17,401 nucleotides of DNA from CAIKNB01 sp041658705 (GTDB taxonomy: Bacteria > Patescibacteriota > Patescibacteriia > 2-12-FULL-60-25). Within the stretch, counting starts at the first letter, position 1, and every line of letters starts with the position of its first letter. The translations under genes were made by a program, and so were the position numbers. Positions 7,087 through 13,846 of the stretch are shown one piece after another. Where the stretch lies: the NCBI GenBank assembly GCA_041658705.1, contig JBAZZT010000019.1, forward strand, positions 1-17,401. The letters run 5' to 3'. The notes below the pieces were generated by a model. It saw nothing but the letters and a program-made list of their open reading frames with translations. It ran no database searches and had not been told where the DNA came from.

Positions 7087-7091
7087 ACCTT

Positions 7092-7122
7092 GGATGAGCG
7101 AGACTCTTCGCTCATCCCTTTT
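7092..7122 (+). terminator. Spacer hairpin B-C, terminator-like
   Basis: A ten-pair stem, GGATGAGCGA with TCGCTCATCC, six-base loop GACTCT, then CTTTT. It begins five bases after the stop codon. Confidence 0.6.
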
Positions 7123-7186
7123 CACCCGCTACCGACCTTGTGTCGACGGCGGATGGTGAAGAAAACGAACTTTTGAAAGAGGAAAG

Positions 7187-7834
7187 ATGGAAAAGACGAG
7201 CGTTCCCGTCCCTCGCACGTTCAAGGACGGCGAAGTGGTGTGCAAATTCCGCGGTGGGTTCAACAACTGGCGCTCCCACCCTCAAGGCGTGGTCTTTCAG
7301 AGAGGAAATCGACTCCTCCTGAACGGCAAGGAACTGCTGTATGAGGGTGAGTATCGTGGCTGGCGCTCCCACCCTCAAGGCGTGGTCATCGAAAGAGGAA
7401 ATCGGTTCCTCCTGAACGGCAAGGAACTGCTGTATGAGGGTAAGTGGGACTTTTGGCATTCCCATCCCCGAGGCGTGGTCATCAGTAGAGGAGATCGGTT
7501 CCTCCTGAACGGCAAGGAACTGCTGTATGAGGGTGAGTGCGATGACTGGCGCGCCCATCCTGAAGGAATCGTCATTATGAAGGAGTGTCGGTTCCTCCTG
7601 AATGGCACAAAGCTGTTGTATGAAGGTAATCGGAGTGACTGGCGCGTCCATCTTGAAGGAGTCGTTATTCTGACGGAGGGTCGGTTCCTCCTGAATGGCA
7701 CAAAGCTGTTGTATGAAGGTATGTACGACAGCTGGGATTCCCACTCCACCGGCATCATCGTCCGAATTGGCTGCATCTGGCGCTTCCATTGCGCCACACC
7801 TCCGGTCAGTCGCTTCGACGAACCCTTCGTCTAG
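7187..7834 (+). CDS. Tandem repeat protein C (five repeats plus caps)
   Basis: At 215 residues this is the shortest and most regular copy: a 27-residue N-cap, then five units of exactly 31 residues starting at W28, W59, W90, W121 and W152, and the C-cap at W183. It is the best reference for the repeat, whose consensus is W-x-S-H-P-Q-G-V-V-I-x-R-G-N-x-F-L-L-N-G followed by K-E-L-L-Y-E-G-E. Units 4 and 5 share an identical stretch of about 40 bases exactly 93 bases apart (from 7588 and 7681), evidence of recent unit copying. The first 50 or so coding bases and the leader match gene F almost perfectly. Only a frameshifted seven-codon frame precedes the start, so ATG 7187 is secure. Confidence 0.94.
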   Translation: MEKTSVPVPRTFKDGEVVCKFRGGFNNWRSHPQGVVFQRGNRLLLNGKELLYEGEYRGWRSHPQGVVIERGNRFLLNGKELLYEGKWDFWHSHPRGVVISRGDRFLLNGKELLYEGECDDWRAHPEGIVIMKECRFLLNGTKLLYEGNRSDWRVHLEGVVILTEGRFLLNGTKLLYEGMYDSWDSHSTGIIVRIGCIWRFHCATPPVSRFDEPFV

Positions 7835-7839
7835 ACCTT

Positions 7840-7870
7840 GGATGAGCGAGACTCTTCGCTCATCCCTTTT
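7840..7870 (+). terminator. Spacer hairpin C-D, terminator-like
   Basis: Same ten-pair GGATGAGCGA stem and GACTCT loop as the B-C spacer, followed by CTTTT. Confidence 0.6.
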
Positions 7871-7933
7871 CACCCGCAACTGATTCCATATCGGTGGCGG
7901 ATGGTGAAGACTCGAACCTTTGAAAGAGGAAAG

Positions 7934-8590
7934 ATGGAGAAGGTAAAAGTCGCTGCCCCTCGTACGTTCAAAGACGGCGAGGTTGTATGCGAATACGACC
8001 GTATATGTCATTGCTGGCGTACCCACCCTCAAGGCGTAGTCATCCAGACAGTGAATCAATTCTTTCTGAATGGCAAGGAACTGCTGTATGAGGGTGGGTG
8101 GCATAGCTGGAATTCCCGCCCCCAAGGTGGCTTGGTTATTCGAAAAAAGAACCAGTTCCTCCTGAACGGAACAGACCTGCTGTACGAGGGTGAGTGCGAT
8201 GAATGGGACTCACACCCTCAAGGCGTGGTCATCCGGAGAGGAGATCGGTTCCTCCTGAATGGCGCGGAGTTGCTGTATGATGGCCCGTGCATCAACTGGG
8301 GATCACACCCTCAAGGCGTGGTCATCCGGAGAGGAGATCGGTTCCTCCTGAATGGCAAGGAACTGCTGTATGAGGGTGAGCATCATAATTGGAGTTCCAA
8401 CCACCCTCGAGGCATGGTCGTCAAAAGAGGAAACCAACTCTTCCTGAACGGCAAAGAACTGATCTATGAGGGCGAGTGTGATGGCGGCTGGGAGCTTCAC
8501 TCCACCGGCATCATCGTCAGGCTGGTCAGCATCTGGCGCTTCCATTGCGCCACACCTCCGGTCAGCCGCTTCGACGAAGCTTTCGTCTAG
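7934..8590 (+). CDS. Tandem repeat protein D (five repeats plus caps)
   Basis: A 218-residue paralog starting at ATG 7934 after GAAAGAGGAAAG. An in-frame reading continues upstream through the spacer hairpin, but that is noncoding spacer shared with the other genes. Units start at W28, W59, W91, W122 and W153, and the C-cap at W186. Unit 2 reads S-R-P-Q-G-G, losing the usual His and gaining a Gly; unit 5 reads S-S-N-H-P-R-G with an inserted Asn. Units 3 and 4 share 51 identical bases in register (8213-8263 and 8306-8356), another mark of unit-level copying. The N-cap and loop before the first W are Cys-rich (V-V-C and I-C-H-C-W). Confidence 0.94.
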   Translation: MEKVKVAAPRTFKDGEVVCEYDRICHCWRTHPQGVVIQTVNQFFLNGKELLYEGGWHSWNSRPQGGLVIRKKNQFLLNGTDLLYEGECDEWDSHPQGVVIRRGDRFLLNGAELLYDGPCINWGSHPQGVVIRRGDRFLLNGKELLYEGEHHNWSSNHPRGMVVKRGNQLFLNGKELIYEGECDGGWELHSTGIIVRLVSIWRFHCATPPVSRFDEAFV

Positions 8591-8595
8591 ATCTT

Positions 8596-8626
8596 GGATG
8601 AGCGAGCCTCCTCGCTCATCCCTTTT
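8596..8626 (+). terminator. Spacer hairpin D-E, terminator-like
   Basis: An 11-pair stem, GGATGAGCGAG with CTCGCTCATCC, loop CCTC, then CTTTT. The extra pair and loop match the A-B type rather than the GACTCT or GATTCT type. Confidence 0.6.
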
Positions 8627-8692
8627 CACCCGCTTTCGATCTCGTATCGATGGCGGATGGTGAAGAAGATTCGAACCTTTGAAAGAGGAAAG

Positions 8693-9346
8693 ATGGAAAA
8701 GTCGAATACACTCACGCCGCGCACGTTCAAGGACGGCGAGGTGGTGTGTGAATATGATAGTCAGTTTCATCACTGGCGTTCCCACCCTCAAGGCGTGGTC
8801 ATCGAAAGAGGGAATCGGCTCCTGCTGAATGGCACGGAGTTGCTCTTCGAGGGCGAGTTCAATAACTGGGACTCACACCCCCAAGGCATAGTCATTCAGA
8901 CAGGAGGTCAGTTTCTCCTGAATGGCAAGAAGTTGCTGTATGAGGGCGGGGGCAGTAGTTGGTGCCCCCACCCCCAAGGCATAGTCATTCAGAGAGGAAA
9001 TAAATTCTTTCTGAACGGCAAGGAATTGTTGTATGAGAGTGAGTGCGAGGGCAGAGGTTGGTGCCCCCACCCCCAAGGCATGATCATCCAAAGAGGAATA
9101 CGCATTCTCCAGAATGACACGGAACTGCTCTACGAGGGCGAATTCAACAAATGGCGCTCCCACCCCCAAGGCGTGGTCATTCAGAGAGGAAATCAGTTTC
9201 TCCTGAACGGCAAGGAATTGTTGCATGAGGGTAAGTGTAGCGACTGGGATTCCCACTCCACCGGCATCATCGTCCGACTAGGTGGCATCTGGCGCTTCCA
9301 CTGCGCCAAGACTCCAGTCAGCCGCTTCGACGAACCCTTCGTCTAG
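8693..9346 (+). CDS. Tandem repeat protein E (five repeats plus caps)
   Basis: A 217-residue paralog starting at ATG 8693. Units begin at W28, W59, W90, W123 and W154; the C-cap begins at W185. Three features set it apart. Units 3 and 4 open W-C-P-H-P-Q-G. Unit 4 has I-L-Q-N-D-T in place of L-L-N-G-T, breaking the usual turn. The C-cap reads F-H-C-A-K-T-P and ends D-E-P-F-V. The loop before W123 is two residues longer (E-C-E-G-R-G). The invariant Cys of the N-cap (V-V-C) and of the C-cap (F-H-C) are both kept. No signal peptide. Confidence 0.94.
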   Translation: MEKSNTLTPRTFKDGEVVCEYDSQFHHWRSHPQGVVIERGNRLLLNGTELLFEGEFNNWDSHPQGIVIQTGGQFLLNGKKLLYEGGGSSWCPHPQGIVIQRGNKFFLNGKELLYESECEGRGWCPHPQGMIIQRGIRILQNDTELLYEGEFNKWRSHPQGVVIQRGNQFLLNGKELLHEGKCSDWDSHSTGIIVRLGGIWRFHCAKTPVSRFDEPFV

Positions 9347-9351
9347 ACCTT

Positions 9352-9382
9352 GGATGAGCGAGATTCTTCGCTCATCCCTTTT
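9352..9382 (+). terminator. Spacer hairpin E-F, terminator-like
   Basis: Ten-pair GGATGAGCGA/TCGCTCATCC stem, loop GATTCT, then CTTTT. Confidence 0.6.
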
Positions 9383-9446
9383 CACCCGCTTTCGATCTCA
9401 TATCGATGGCGGATGGTGAAGAAAACGAACCTTTGAAAGAGGAAAG

Positions 9447-10097
9447 ATGGAAAAGACGAGCGTTCCCGTCCCTCGCACGTTCACGAACGGCGAAGTGGTG
9501 TGTGAATATGATGGTCAGTTTAATAACTGGCGTTCCCACCCTAAAGGCGTGGTCATTCGGAGAGGAGACGAATTCCTCTTGAACGGCACGGAGCTGCTAT
9601 TTAAGGGTGACGCTTGTGCTCTTTGGTGTTCCCACCCTAAAGGCTTTGTCATCCGAAAGGGAAACCAGTTCCTCCTGAACGGCACGGAGTTGCTGCTTGA
9701 GGGCGAGTGGGGTGACTGGTGTTCCCATTCTCTAGGCGTGGTTATCCAAAAAGGAGATCAGATCCTCCTGAACGGCACGGAATTGTTGTATGAGGGTGAG
9801 CGGCATGCTTGGCGCGTCCACCCCGAAGGCGTAGTCATCCGGAGAGATAACCAGTTCCTCCTGAACGGCAAAGAATTGTTGTATAAGGGTGAGTGTGGCG
9901 ACTGGCGCTCCCACCCTCAAGGTATGGTCATTCAGAGAGGAAATAAGTTCCTCCTGAACGGCAAAGAATTGTTGTATAAGGGTGAGTGTGGCGACTGGGC
10001 CTCCCACTCCACCGGCATCATCGTCCAGATAGGAACCGTCTGGCGCTTCCATTGCGCCGCGCCTCCGGTGAGTCGCTTCGACGAAGCTTTCGTCTAG
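9447..10097 (+). CDS. Tandem repeat protein F (five repeats plus caps)
   Basis: A 216-residue paralog starting at ATG 9447 after GAAAGAGGAAAG. Units start at W28, W60, W91, W122 and W153, with the C-cap at W184. The first nine residues (M-E-K-T-S-V-P-V-P) equal those of C. The end of unit 4 and the end of unit 5 are identical over 52 bases, exactly 93 bases apart (9854-9905 and 9947-9998), the clearest recent copying event in the array. The first units are Lys-rich at the Q position (H-P-K-G). Unit 3 reads W-C-S-H-S-L-G, resembling the cap form H-S-T-G. The C-cap has F-H-C-A-A-P-P. Confidence 0.94.
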   Translation: MEKTSVPVPRTFTNGEVVCEYDGQFNNWRSHPKGVVIRRGDEFLLNGTELLFKGDACALWCSHPKGFVIRKGNQFLLNGTELLLEGEWGDWCSHSLGVVIQKGDQILLNGTELLYEGERHAWRVHPEGVVIRRDNQFLLNGKELLYKGECGDWRSHPQGMVIQRGNKFLLNGKELLYKGECGDWASHSTGIIVQIGTVWRFHCAAPPVSRFDEAFV

Positions 10098-10102
10098 ATC
10101 TT

Positions 10103-10133
10103 GGATGAGCGAGATTCTTCGCTCATCCCTTTT
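10103..10133 (+). terminator. Spacer hairpin F-G, terminator-like
   Basis: Ten-pair GGATGAGCGA/TCGCTCATCC stem, loop GATTCT, then CTTTT. Confidence 0.6.
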
Positions 10134-10190
10134 CACCCGCAACTGACCCTGAAGTCGGTCGCGGATGGTGAAGAAGATTCGAACCTTTGA

Positions 10191-10222
10191 CATTTCTGTC
10201 ATTCTCGCGAAAGCGGGAATCT
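10191..10222. repeat. REP-like palindrome before gene G
   Basis: The same TTTCTGTCAT plus ATTCTCGC-GAAA-GCGGGAAT element seen before gene B, inserted at the same point of the spacer, between the AACCTTTG segment and the ribosome binding site. The inverted partner found in the A-B gap is missing here. Confidence 0.65.
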
Positions 10223-10237
10223 ATGGAAAGAGGAAAG

Positions 10238-10897
10238 ATGGAAAAGACAGCCTCCGTCCCTCGCACGTTCAAGGACGGCGAAGTGGTGTGTGAATACAAG
10301 GACGAGTATGATGAATGGCGCTCCCATCCTCAAGGCGTAATCATCCGGAGAAGAAAACAGTTCCTCTTGAACGGCAAAGAGTTGCTGTATGAGGGTAGGT
10401 GGGATGAGAGTGAGTATGTTGAGTGGCGCTCCCACCCTCGAGGCGTGGCCATCCGGAGAGGAAATAAGCTTCTCCTGAACGGCAAAGAGTTGCTGTATGA
10501 GGGTGAGTGCGTTGAGTGGGACTCCCATCCTCAAGGCGTAGTCATTCGGAGAGATAATAAATTCCTACTGAATGGCACGGAATTGCTGTATGAGGGCTCG
10601 TTCGATCACTGGCGCCCCCATCCTCAAGGCGTCGTCATCGAAAGAGGGAATCGACTTCTCCTGAACGGCAAAGAACTGCTGTATAAGGGTGAGTTGAATT
10701 ACTGGAGCTCCCACCCTATGGGTGTGGTCATTCAGAAAGGAAATCGACTTCTCCTGAACGGCAAAGAGTTGCTGTATGAGGGTGAGAGCCCTAGCTGGGC
10801 CTCCCACTCCACCGGCGTCATCGTCAAGCAAGGAACCGTCTGGCGCTTCCACTGCGCCACGCCGCCAGTCAGCCGCTTCGACGAAGCTTTCGTCTAG
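10238..10897 (+). CDS. Tandem repeat protein G (five repeats plus caps)
   Basis: The last of the seven paralogs, 219 residues, starting at ATG 10238 after GGAAAGAGGAAAG. An ATG 15 bases upstream and a TTG at 10187 are in frame but lie in or next to the REP-like insert. Units begin at W27, W63, W94, W125 and W156, and the C-cap at W187. The N-cap is one residue shorter than in the others and shares C-E-Y-K-D-E with B. Unit 1 has an expanded loop before the second W (R-W-D-E-S-E-Y-V-E), the position that varies most across the family. It ends with the standard F-H-C-A-T-P-P-V-S-R-F-D-E-A-F-V tail. Confidence 0.94.
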   Translation: MEKTASVPRTFKDGEVVCEYKDEYDEWRSHPQGVIIRRRKQFLLNGKELLYEGRWDESEYVEWRSHPRGVAIRRGNKLLLNGKELLYEGECVEWDSHPQGVVIRRDNKFLLNGTELLYEGSFDHWRPHPQGVVIERGNRLLLNGKELLYKGELNYWSSHPMGVVIQKGNRLLLNGKELLYEGESPSWASHSTGVIVKQGTVWRFHCATPPVSRFDEAFV

Positions 10898-10902
10898 ACC
10901 TT

Positions 10903-10933
10903 GGATGAGCGAGATTCTTCGCTCATCCCTTTT
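10903..10933 (+). terminator. Spacer hairpin G-AAA+, terminator-like
   Basis: Ten-pair GGATGAGCGA/TCGCTCATCC stem, loop GATTCT, then CTTTT. Its presence before the ATPase gene means all eight genes of the array region are preceded by a hairpin or by translational coupling. Confidence 0.6.
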
Positions 10934-11007
10934 CACCCGCTTTCGATCTCGTATCGATGGCGGATGGTGAAGAAGATTCGAACCTTACAAAGAAGAGAGT
11001 GAATAGC

Positions 11008-13683
11008 ATGAAGTGGATCGCTGGTTTTCGGGATGCTCAAAAGAGCGGCTGCAATGCATTCCTTTTCGTCGGAGCTATCGGCGACGGATATCCGCGCGGA
11101 GCGACGATGCAAGACGATGATCCCGTGGATGCGCTTGATCCGTGGGACGCGGCCGTGACGCGTCGCTTGGGCGGCGCCGAACGCCTGGTCTGGACCTATG
11201 ACTTGGCGCGCGGTTTCTGCTTTGGCGCTGCCGAAGACGAAAAAAAGTTCCGCGACTTGTGTGCCGAACCCAAACCGCCGTCGCAAGATCCGATCCAGCA
11301 GGCGCGCGCGCAGCTGGAACAGATGGCGGCTCTGCCAAAAGATCCGGCGGGCGCCTTGAACGTGATGGTCGCGGTGTTCAAACGGGCGGCCGAGAGTACT
11401 CCTCCCCTACCGTGCATCGCCATCCTGCCGGACGTGGACACGCTGTGCCCCGCGTCGGTCAATGCGGCGAACTCGGGCTTGCAGGTGGCGCTCGCCATCG
11501 TGCAGTTCGCGGCCAATCATCAATTCCGCCGCGCCGGACATCTGCTCCTCATGAGCGCTCCCGCGTCACGTTCGCTGGACGAACGTTTGCGTCGTCCCGA
11601 TTCGCCCATCAAGGTCGTCTCCGTGGGCAAACCTGACGTGGCTGAACGGGCCGAGTACTTGGCCGCGTTGTGCCGACCGAACGCGACCGAACTCAAGGCG
11701 CGTGCGAAAAGCCTGACCGCCCAAATCTCCAAAGCGCGAAGTGCCGAGACGGAAGCGCGAGCAGTGGTGCTCAAAAACGCCAGACGGGCAGCCCTGGAAT
11801 CCATGCGGATTCAGACCGCAAGACTCGCGGATGATGACGAAAGCTTGCGCTTGGGGGTTGAGGTAGTAAAAGCCGAGCGCGAACTGAAAAAAGCGCGCGA
11901 GAACGCCGGCGCCGCGTACGCCAAGGAATGCAGGGACCGCGAGAACAAGCTAGCCAAGCTCGTCCATAAGCTGGACGATGATCCTGGTTGCAAGATCTCT
12001 CCCTTGAGCGAACGGGTATGGGGATCTATCCGACGAGGAGATTCTGTCCGCATCACGACGTCCGAGGGCACGACGGCAGAAAAGGTCGTGCTCAAGTGCG
12101 ACATGGTGCTCGAAACCAGCGCACCAGCCTCCACGATAGCCCACCTTTCGCTGACCAGCGCAGCGGACAAACCGCACTGCAGACAAGACGGCAAGCCGGT
12201 CGACTTCTGCTGCATCAAGCACGGTTTGCATGACTACCAAAGCCGCAAGCCCTTCCTGCCAGGCGCCAAGTTCGAGATCGTGCCGACGCTGCGGCGAGAG
12301 GTGCAGGCGGAGATCGAGACGGTCAAAGCGCAGCAAGCGGCCGATGAGACCGCGGATCCGAACGTGAAGCGCGCGAAGCAAGTGGTCGAACAGGCCGAAG
12401 GCAAACTGAACGAGCACTTGGCACGTCTCAAGTCCGAGATGCAAACCGCGACCAAAGAAACGGGAGACCGCATCAAGCTGGCCCTTGCCGCACTTGACGA
12501 CCCCCCGACCAATCCAGAAATCGAGTCGCTCGAAGCGGAGTTGGCGGCCAGCGCGCTACGCCTCAAGCGCATCGGCTCGCCGGACTATTTCGAACCTCCG
12601 AGCATCGGCATCCCCGAACTCGTGTGCCTGTCCCAGGGCTTGGGCTATCGCGACCTGCTCTCGTTCATGCAGCGCACCAAGGCTGTACCGGGTACGCAGG
12701 CTGACGTGATCCGCGAGCGCCAAGACATCCTCAATCGTTCGTACGGCCACCTGCTCGACGTGGTCGAGCCGACTTACGGCTTCGAGGGCATCGCGGGACT
12801 GGACGGCATCAAGACCTTCCTGCTCGGCGTGCGCCACTCGATCCAGAGCGGCGACTTGAGGAATGCGCCCATGGGTTGCATGCTCATGGGTCCGCCGGGC
12901 ACGGGCAAGACGGCCGTCGCCGAAGCCTTTGCCCGCGAGTGCGGCTTCCTGTTTGTCCAACTGCGCAATCTCCGCTCCATGTGGGTGGGCGAAAGCGAGC
13001 GCCAGCAGGAAGAGGTCATGCAAGCGCTGCGTGATCTGGCGCCCGTCGTGGTGTTGCGCGACGAAGTGGATGAGGAAGACAGCGGTCGCGATTCGTTCCA
13101 GGGCGATTCCGGCGTGTCGGGTCGTTTGCGCCGCCAGTGGATGAAGTTCCTCTCCGATCCCAAGATCAGAGGGCGCATCTTCGTCATCTCGTGCACCAAC
13201 CGGCCGGACCGGTTGGATCCCGCGCTCAAACGCTCGGGCCGCACGGACGAGCGCATTCCCCTGCTCATGCCCGACGCGGCGACGCGACGCGCCCTGTTCC
13301 GCGTGATGTGCGCGCGCTACGGCTACGCACACCGGATCGCCAACTTCGTTCCTTTCGCGGAACACACGGACGGCCTGTCGGGCGCCGACATCGAGACCAT
13401 CGTGCGCCACGCTTACGGCTTTGCAGCCGAAGCCAACCAGGACGCGATCGATGAAGACGCGCTGCGCACAGCCATCGAAGACTTCGTGCCCGCGGCGTCC
13501 AGCCTCGAGATCGCGGCCATGACCCTCGCGGCGATCAAGGAGACGTCCAGCCGACGCTTTTTGCCCCAGGATGCGCAACGCATCGTGCAAAACGCGCTGG
13601 CCATTCTCTCTTCCAACCGCGAACCCGAGGGCGAGACAGCGCAATCACCCACGCGCTCACGCACTCCTACCAACGTGTCCTAG
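11008..13683 (+). CDS. Large AAA+ ATPase, Ycf46-like, with coiled-coil middle region
   Basis: An 891-residue ATPase. ATG 11008 is preferred over ATG 10957, because the latter lies inside the conserved array spacer; AAGAGAG precedes 11008. Residues 1-225 look like a degenerate AAA-like domain without a P-loop (N-A-F-L-F-V-G-A-I-G-D near 24-34, V-W-T-Y-D-L-A-R-G-F later), as in Ycf46-type proteins. Charged helices at about 228-318 and 428-496 should form coiled coils. Between them a beta-rich part has a Cys/His cluster (H390, C391, C401, C402, H405, H408). The C-terminal AAA module has Walker A G-P-P-G-T-G-K-T at 628-635, an unusual Walker B V-V-L-R-D685-E686-V-D-E-E-D, a sensor-1 Asn in C-T-N-R-P, Arg fingers in R-S-G-R-T-D-E-R and L-S-G-A-D-I-E in the lid. 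It is likely a cytoplasmic hexameric remodelling ATPase; its clients may be the repeat proteins (inference). Confidence 0.9.
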   Translation: MKWIAGFRDAQKSGCNAFLFVGAIGDGYPRGATMQDDDPVDALDPWDAAVTRRLGGAERLVWTYDLARGFCFGAAEDEKKFRDLCAEPKPPSQDPIQQARAQLEQMAALPKDPAGALNVMVAVFKRAAESTPPLPCIAILPDVDTLCPASVNAANSGLQVALAIVQFAANHQFRRAGHLLLMSAPASRSLDERLRRPDSPIKVVSVGKPDVAERAEYLAALCRPNATELKARAKSLTAQISKARSAETEARAVVLKNARRAALESMRIQTARLADDDESLRLGVEVVKAERELKKARENAGAAYAKECRDRENKLAKLVHKLDDDPGCKISPLSERVWGSIRRGDSVRITTSEGTTAEKVVLKCDMVLETSAPASTIAHLSLTSAADKPHCRQDGKPVDFCCIKHGLHDYQSRKPFLPGAKFEIVPTLRREVQAEIETVKAQQAADETADPNVKRAKQVVEQAEGKLNEHLARLKSEMQTATKETGDRIKLALAALDDPPTNPEIESLEAELAASALRLKRIGSPDYFEPPSIGIPELVCLSQGLGYRDLLSFMQRTKAVPGTQADVIRERQDILNRSYGHLLDVVEPTYGFEGIAGLDGIKTFLLGVRHSIQSGDLRNAPMGCMLMGPPGTGKTAVAEAFARECGFLFVQLRNLRSMWVGESERQQEEVMQALRDLAPVVVLRDEVDEEDSGRDSFQGDSGVSGRLRRQWMKFLSDPKIRGRIFVISCTNRPDRLDPALKRSGRTDERIPLLMPDAATRRALFRVMCARYGYAHRIANFVPFAEHTDGLSGADIETIVRHAYGFAAEANQDAIDEDALRTAIEDFVPAASSLEIAAMTLAAIKETSSRRFLPQDAQRIVQNALAILSSNREPEGETAQSPTRSRTPTNVS

Positions 13684-13689
13684 ACACCC

Positions 13690-13723
13690 AGACCCAAAGG
13701 CTCCTCGCCTTTGGGTCTTTTTT
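13690..13723 (+). terminator. Strong terminator closing the accessory operon
   Basis: A perfect 12-pair stem, AGACCCAAAGGC with GCCTTTGGGTCT, five-base loop, then a run of Ts. It is far stronger than the spacer hairpins and marks the end of the operon. Confidence 0.93.
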
Positions 13724-13727
13724 GTAG

Positions 13728-13789
13728 GCGTAGGGGCGCATGGTTATGCGCCCCGTCCGATCCTGGGCGTGTGGCACACGCCCCTACGC
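13728..13789. repeat. GTAGGGGCG-type intergenic palindrome
   Basis: Outer arms GCGTAGGGGCG and CGCCCCTACGC enclose two smaller hairpins (GGGGCGCAT/ATGCGCCCC and GGGCGTGTG/CACACGCCC). It is the first of at least six elements of this family in the window. Confidence 0.75.
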
Positions 13790-13846
13790 TAAATATCATG
13801 CTACAATCTTGAAGCAATGCTTTGATCGCATAACGCTATAAAATCT

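Larger units (their letters stand above)
5520..11007 (+). repeat. Seven-gene tandem cassette array (A-G) with near-identical spacers
   Basis: Seven paralogous genes follow one another head to tail with a period of about 750 bases. Gaps are 202, 100, 99, 102, 100, 140 and, before the AAA+ gene, 110 bases. Each spacer carries a GGATGAGCGA hairpin, then a CTTTTCACCCGC segment, a GGCGGATGGTGAAG or GTCGCGGATGGTGAAG segment, a CGAACCTT segment and, except before the AAA+ gene, GAAAGAGGAAAG just before the ATG. Inside each gene a 93-base unit repeats five times. The array is an obvious substrate for homologous recombination and a likely place for short-read assembly errors. Confidence 0.95.

Noticed and set aside
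7112..8125. Long open frame on the minus strand across the array (337 codons), with similar ones at 8303-8791, 9732-10202 and others
   Set aside because: They mirror the 93-base coding repeat, keep no start context, and the plus-strand frames have conserved starts, stops and ribosome binding sites.
5637..10830. Regular 93-base repeats as a CRISPR array
   Set aside because: The repeats are coding, longer than CRISPR units, lack unique spacers, and no cas gene is present.
5520..10897. Diversity-generating retroelement
   Set aside because: No reverse transcriptase or template repeat in the window, and the differences are not concentrated at adenine positions; copying between units explains them better.
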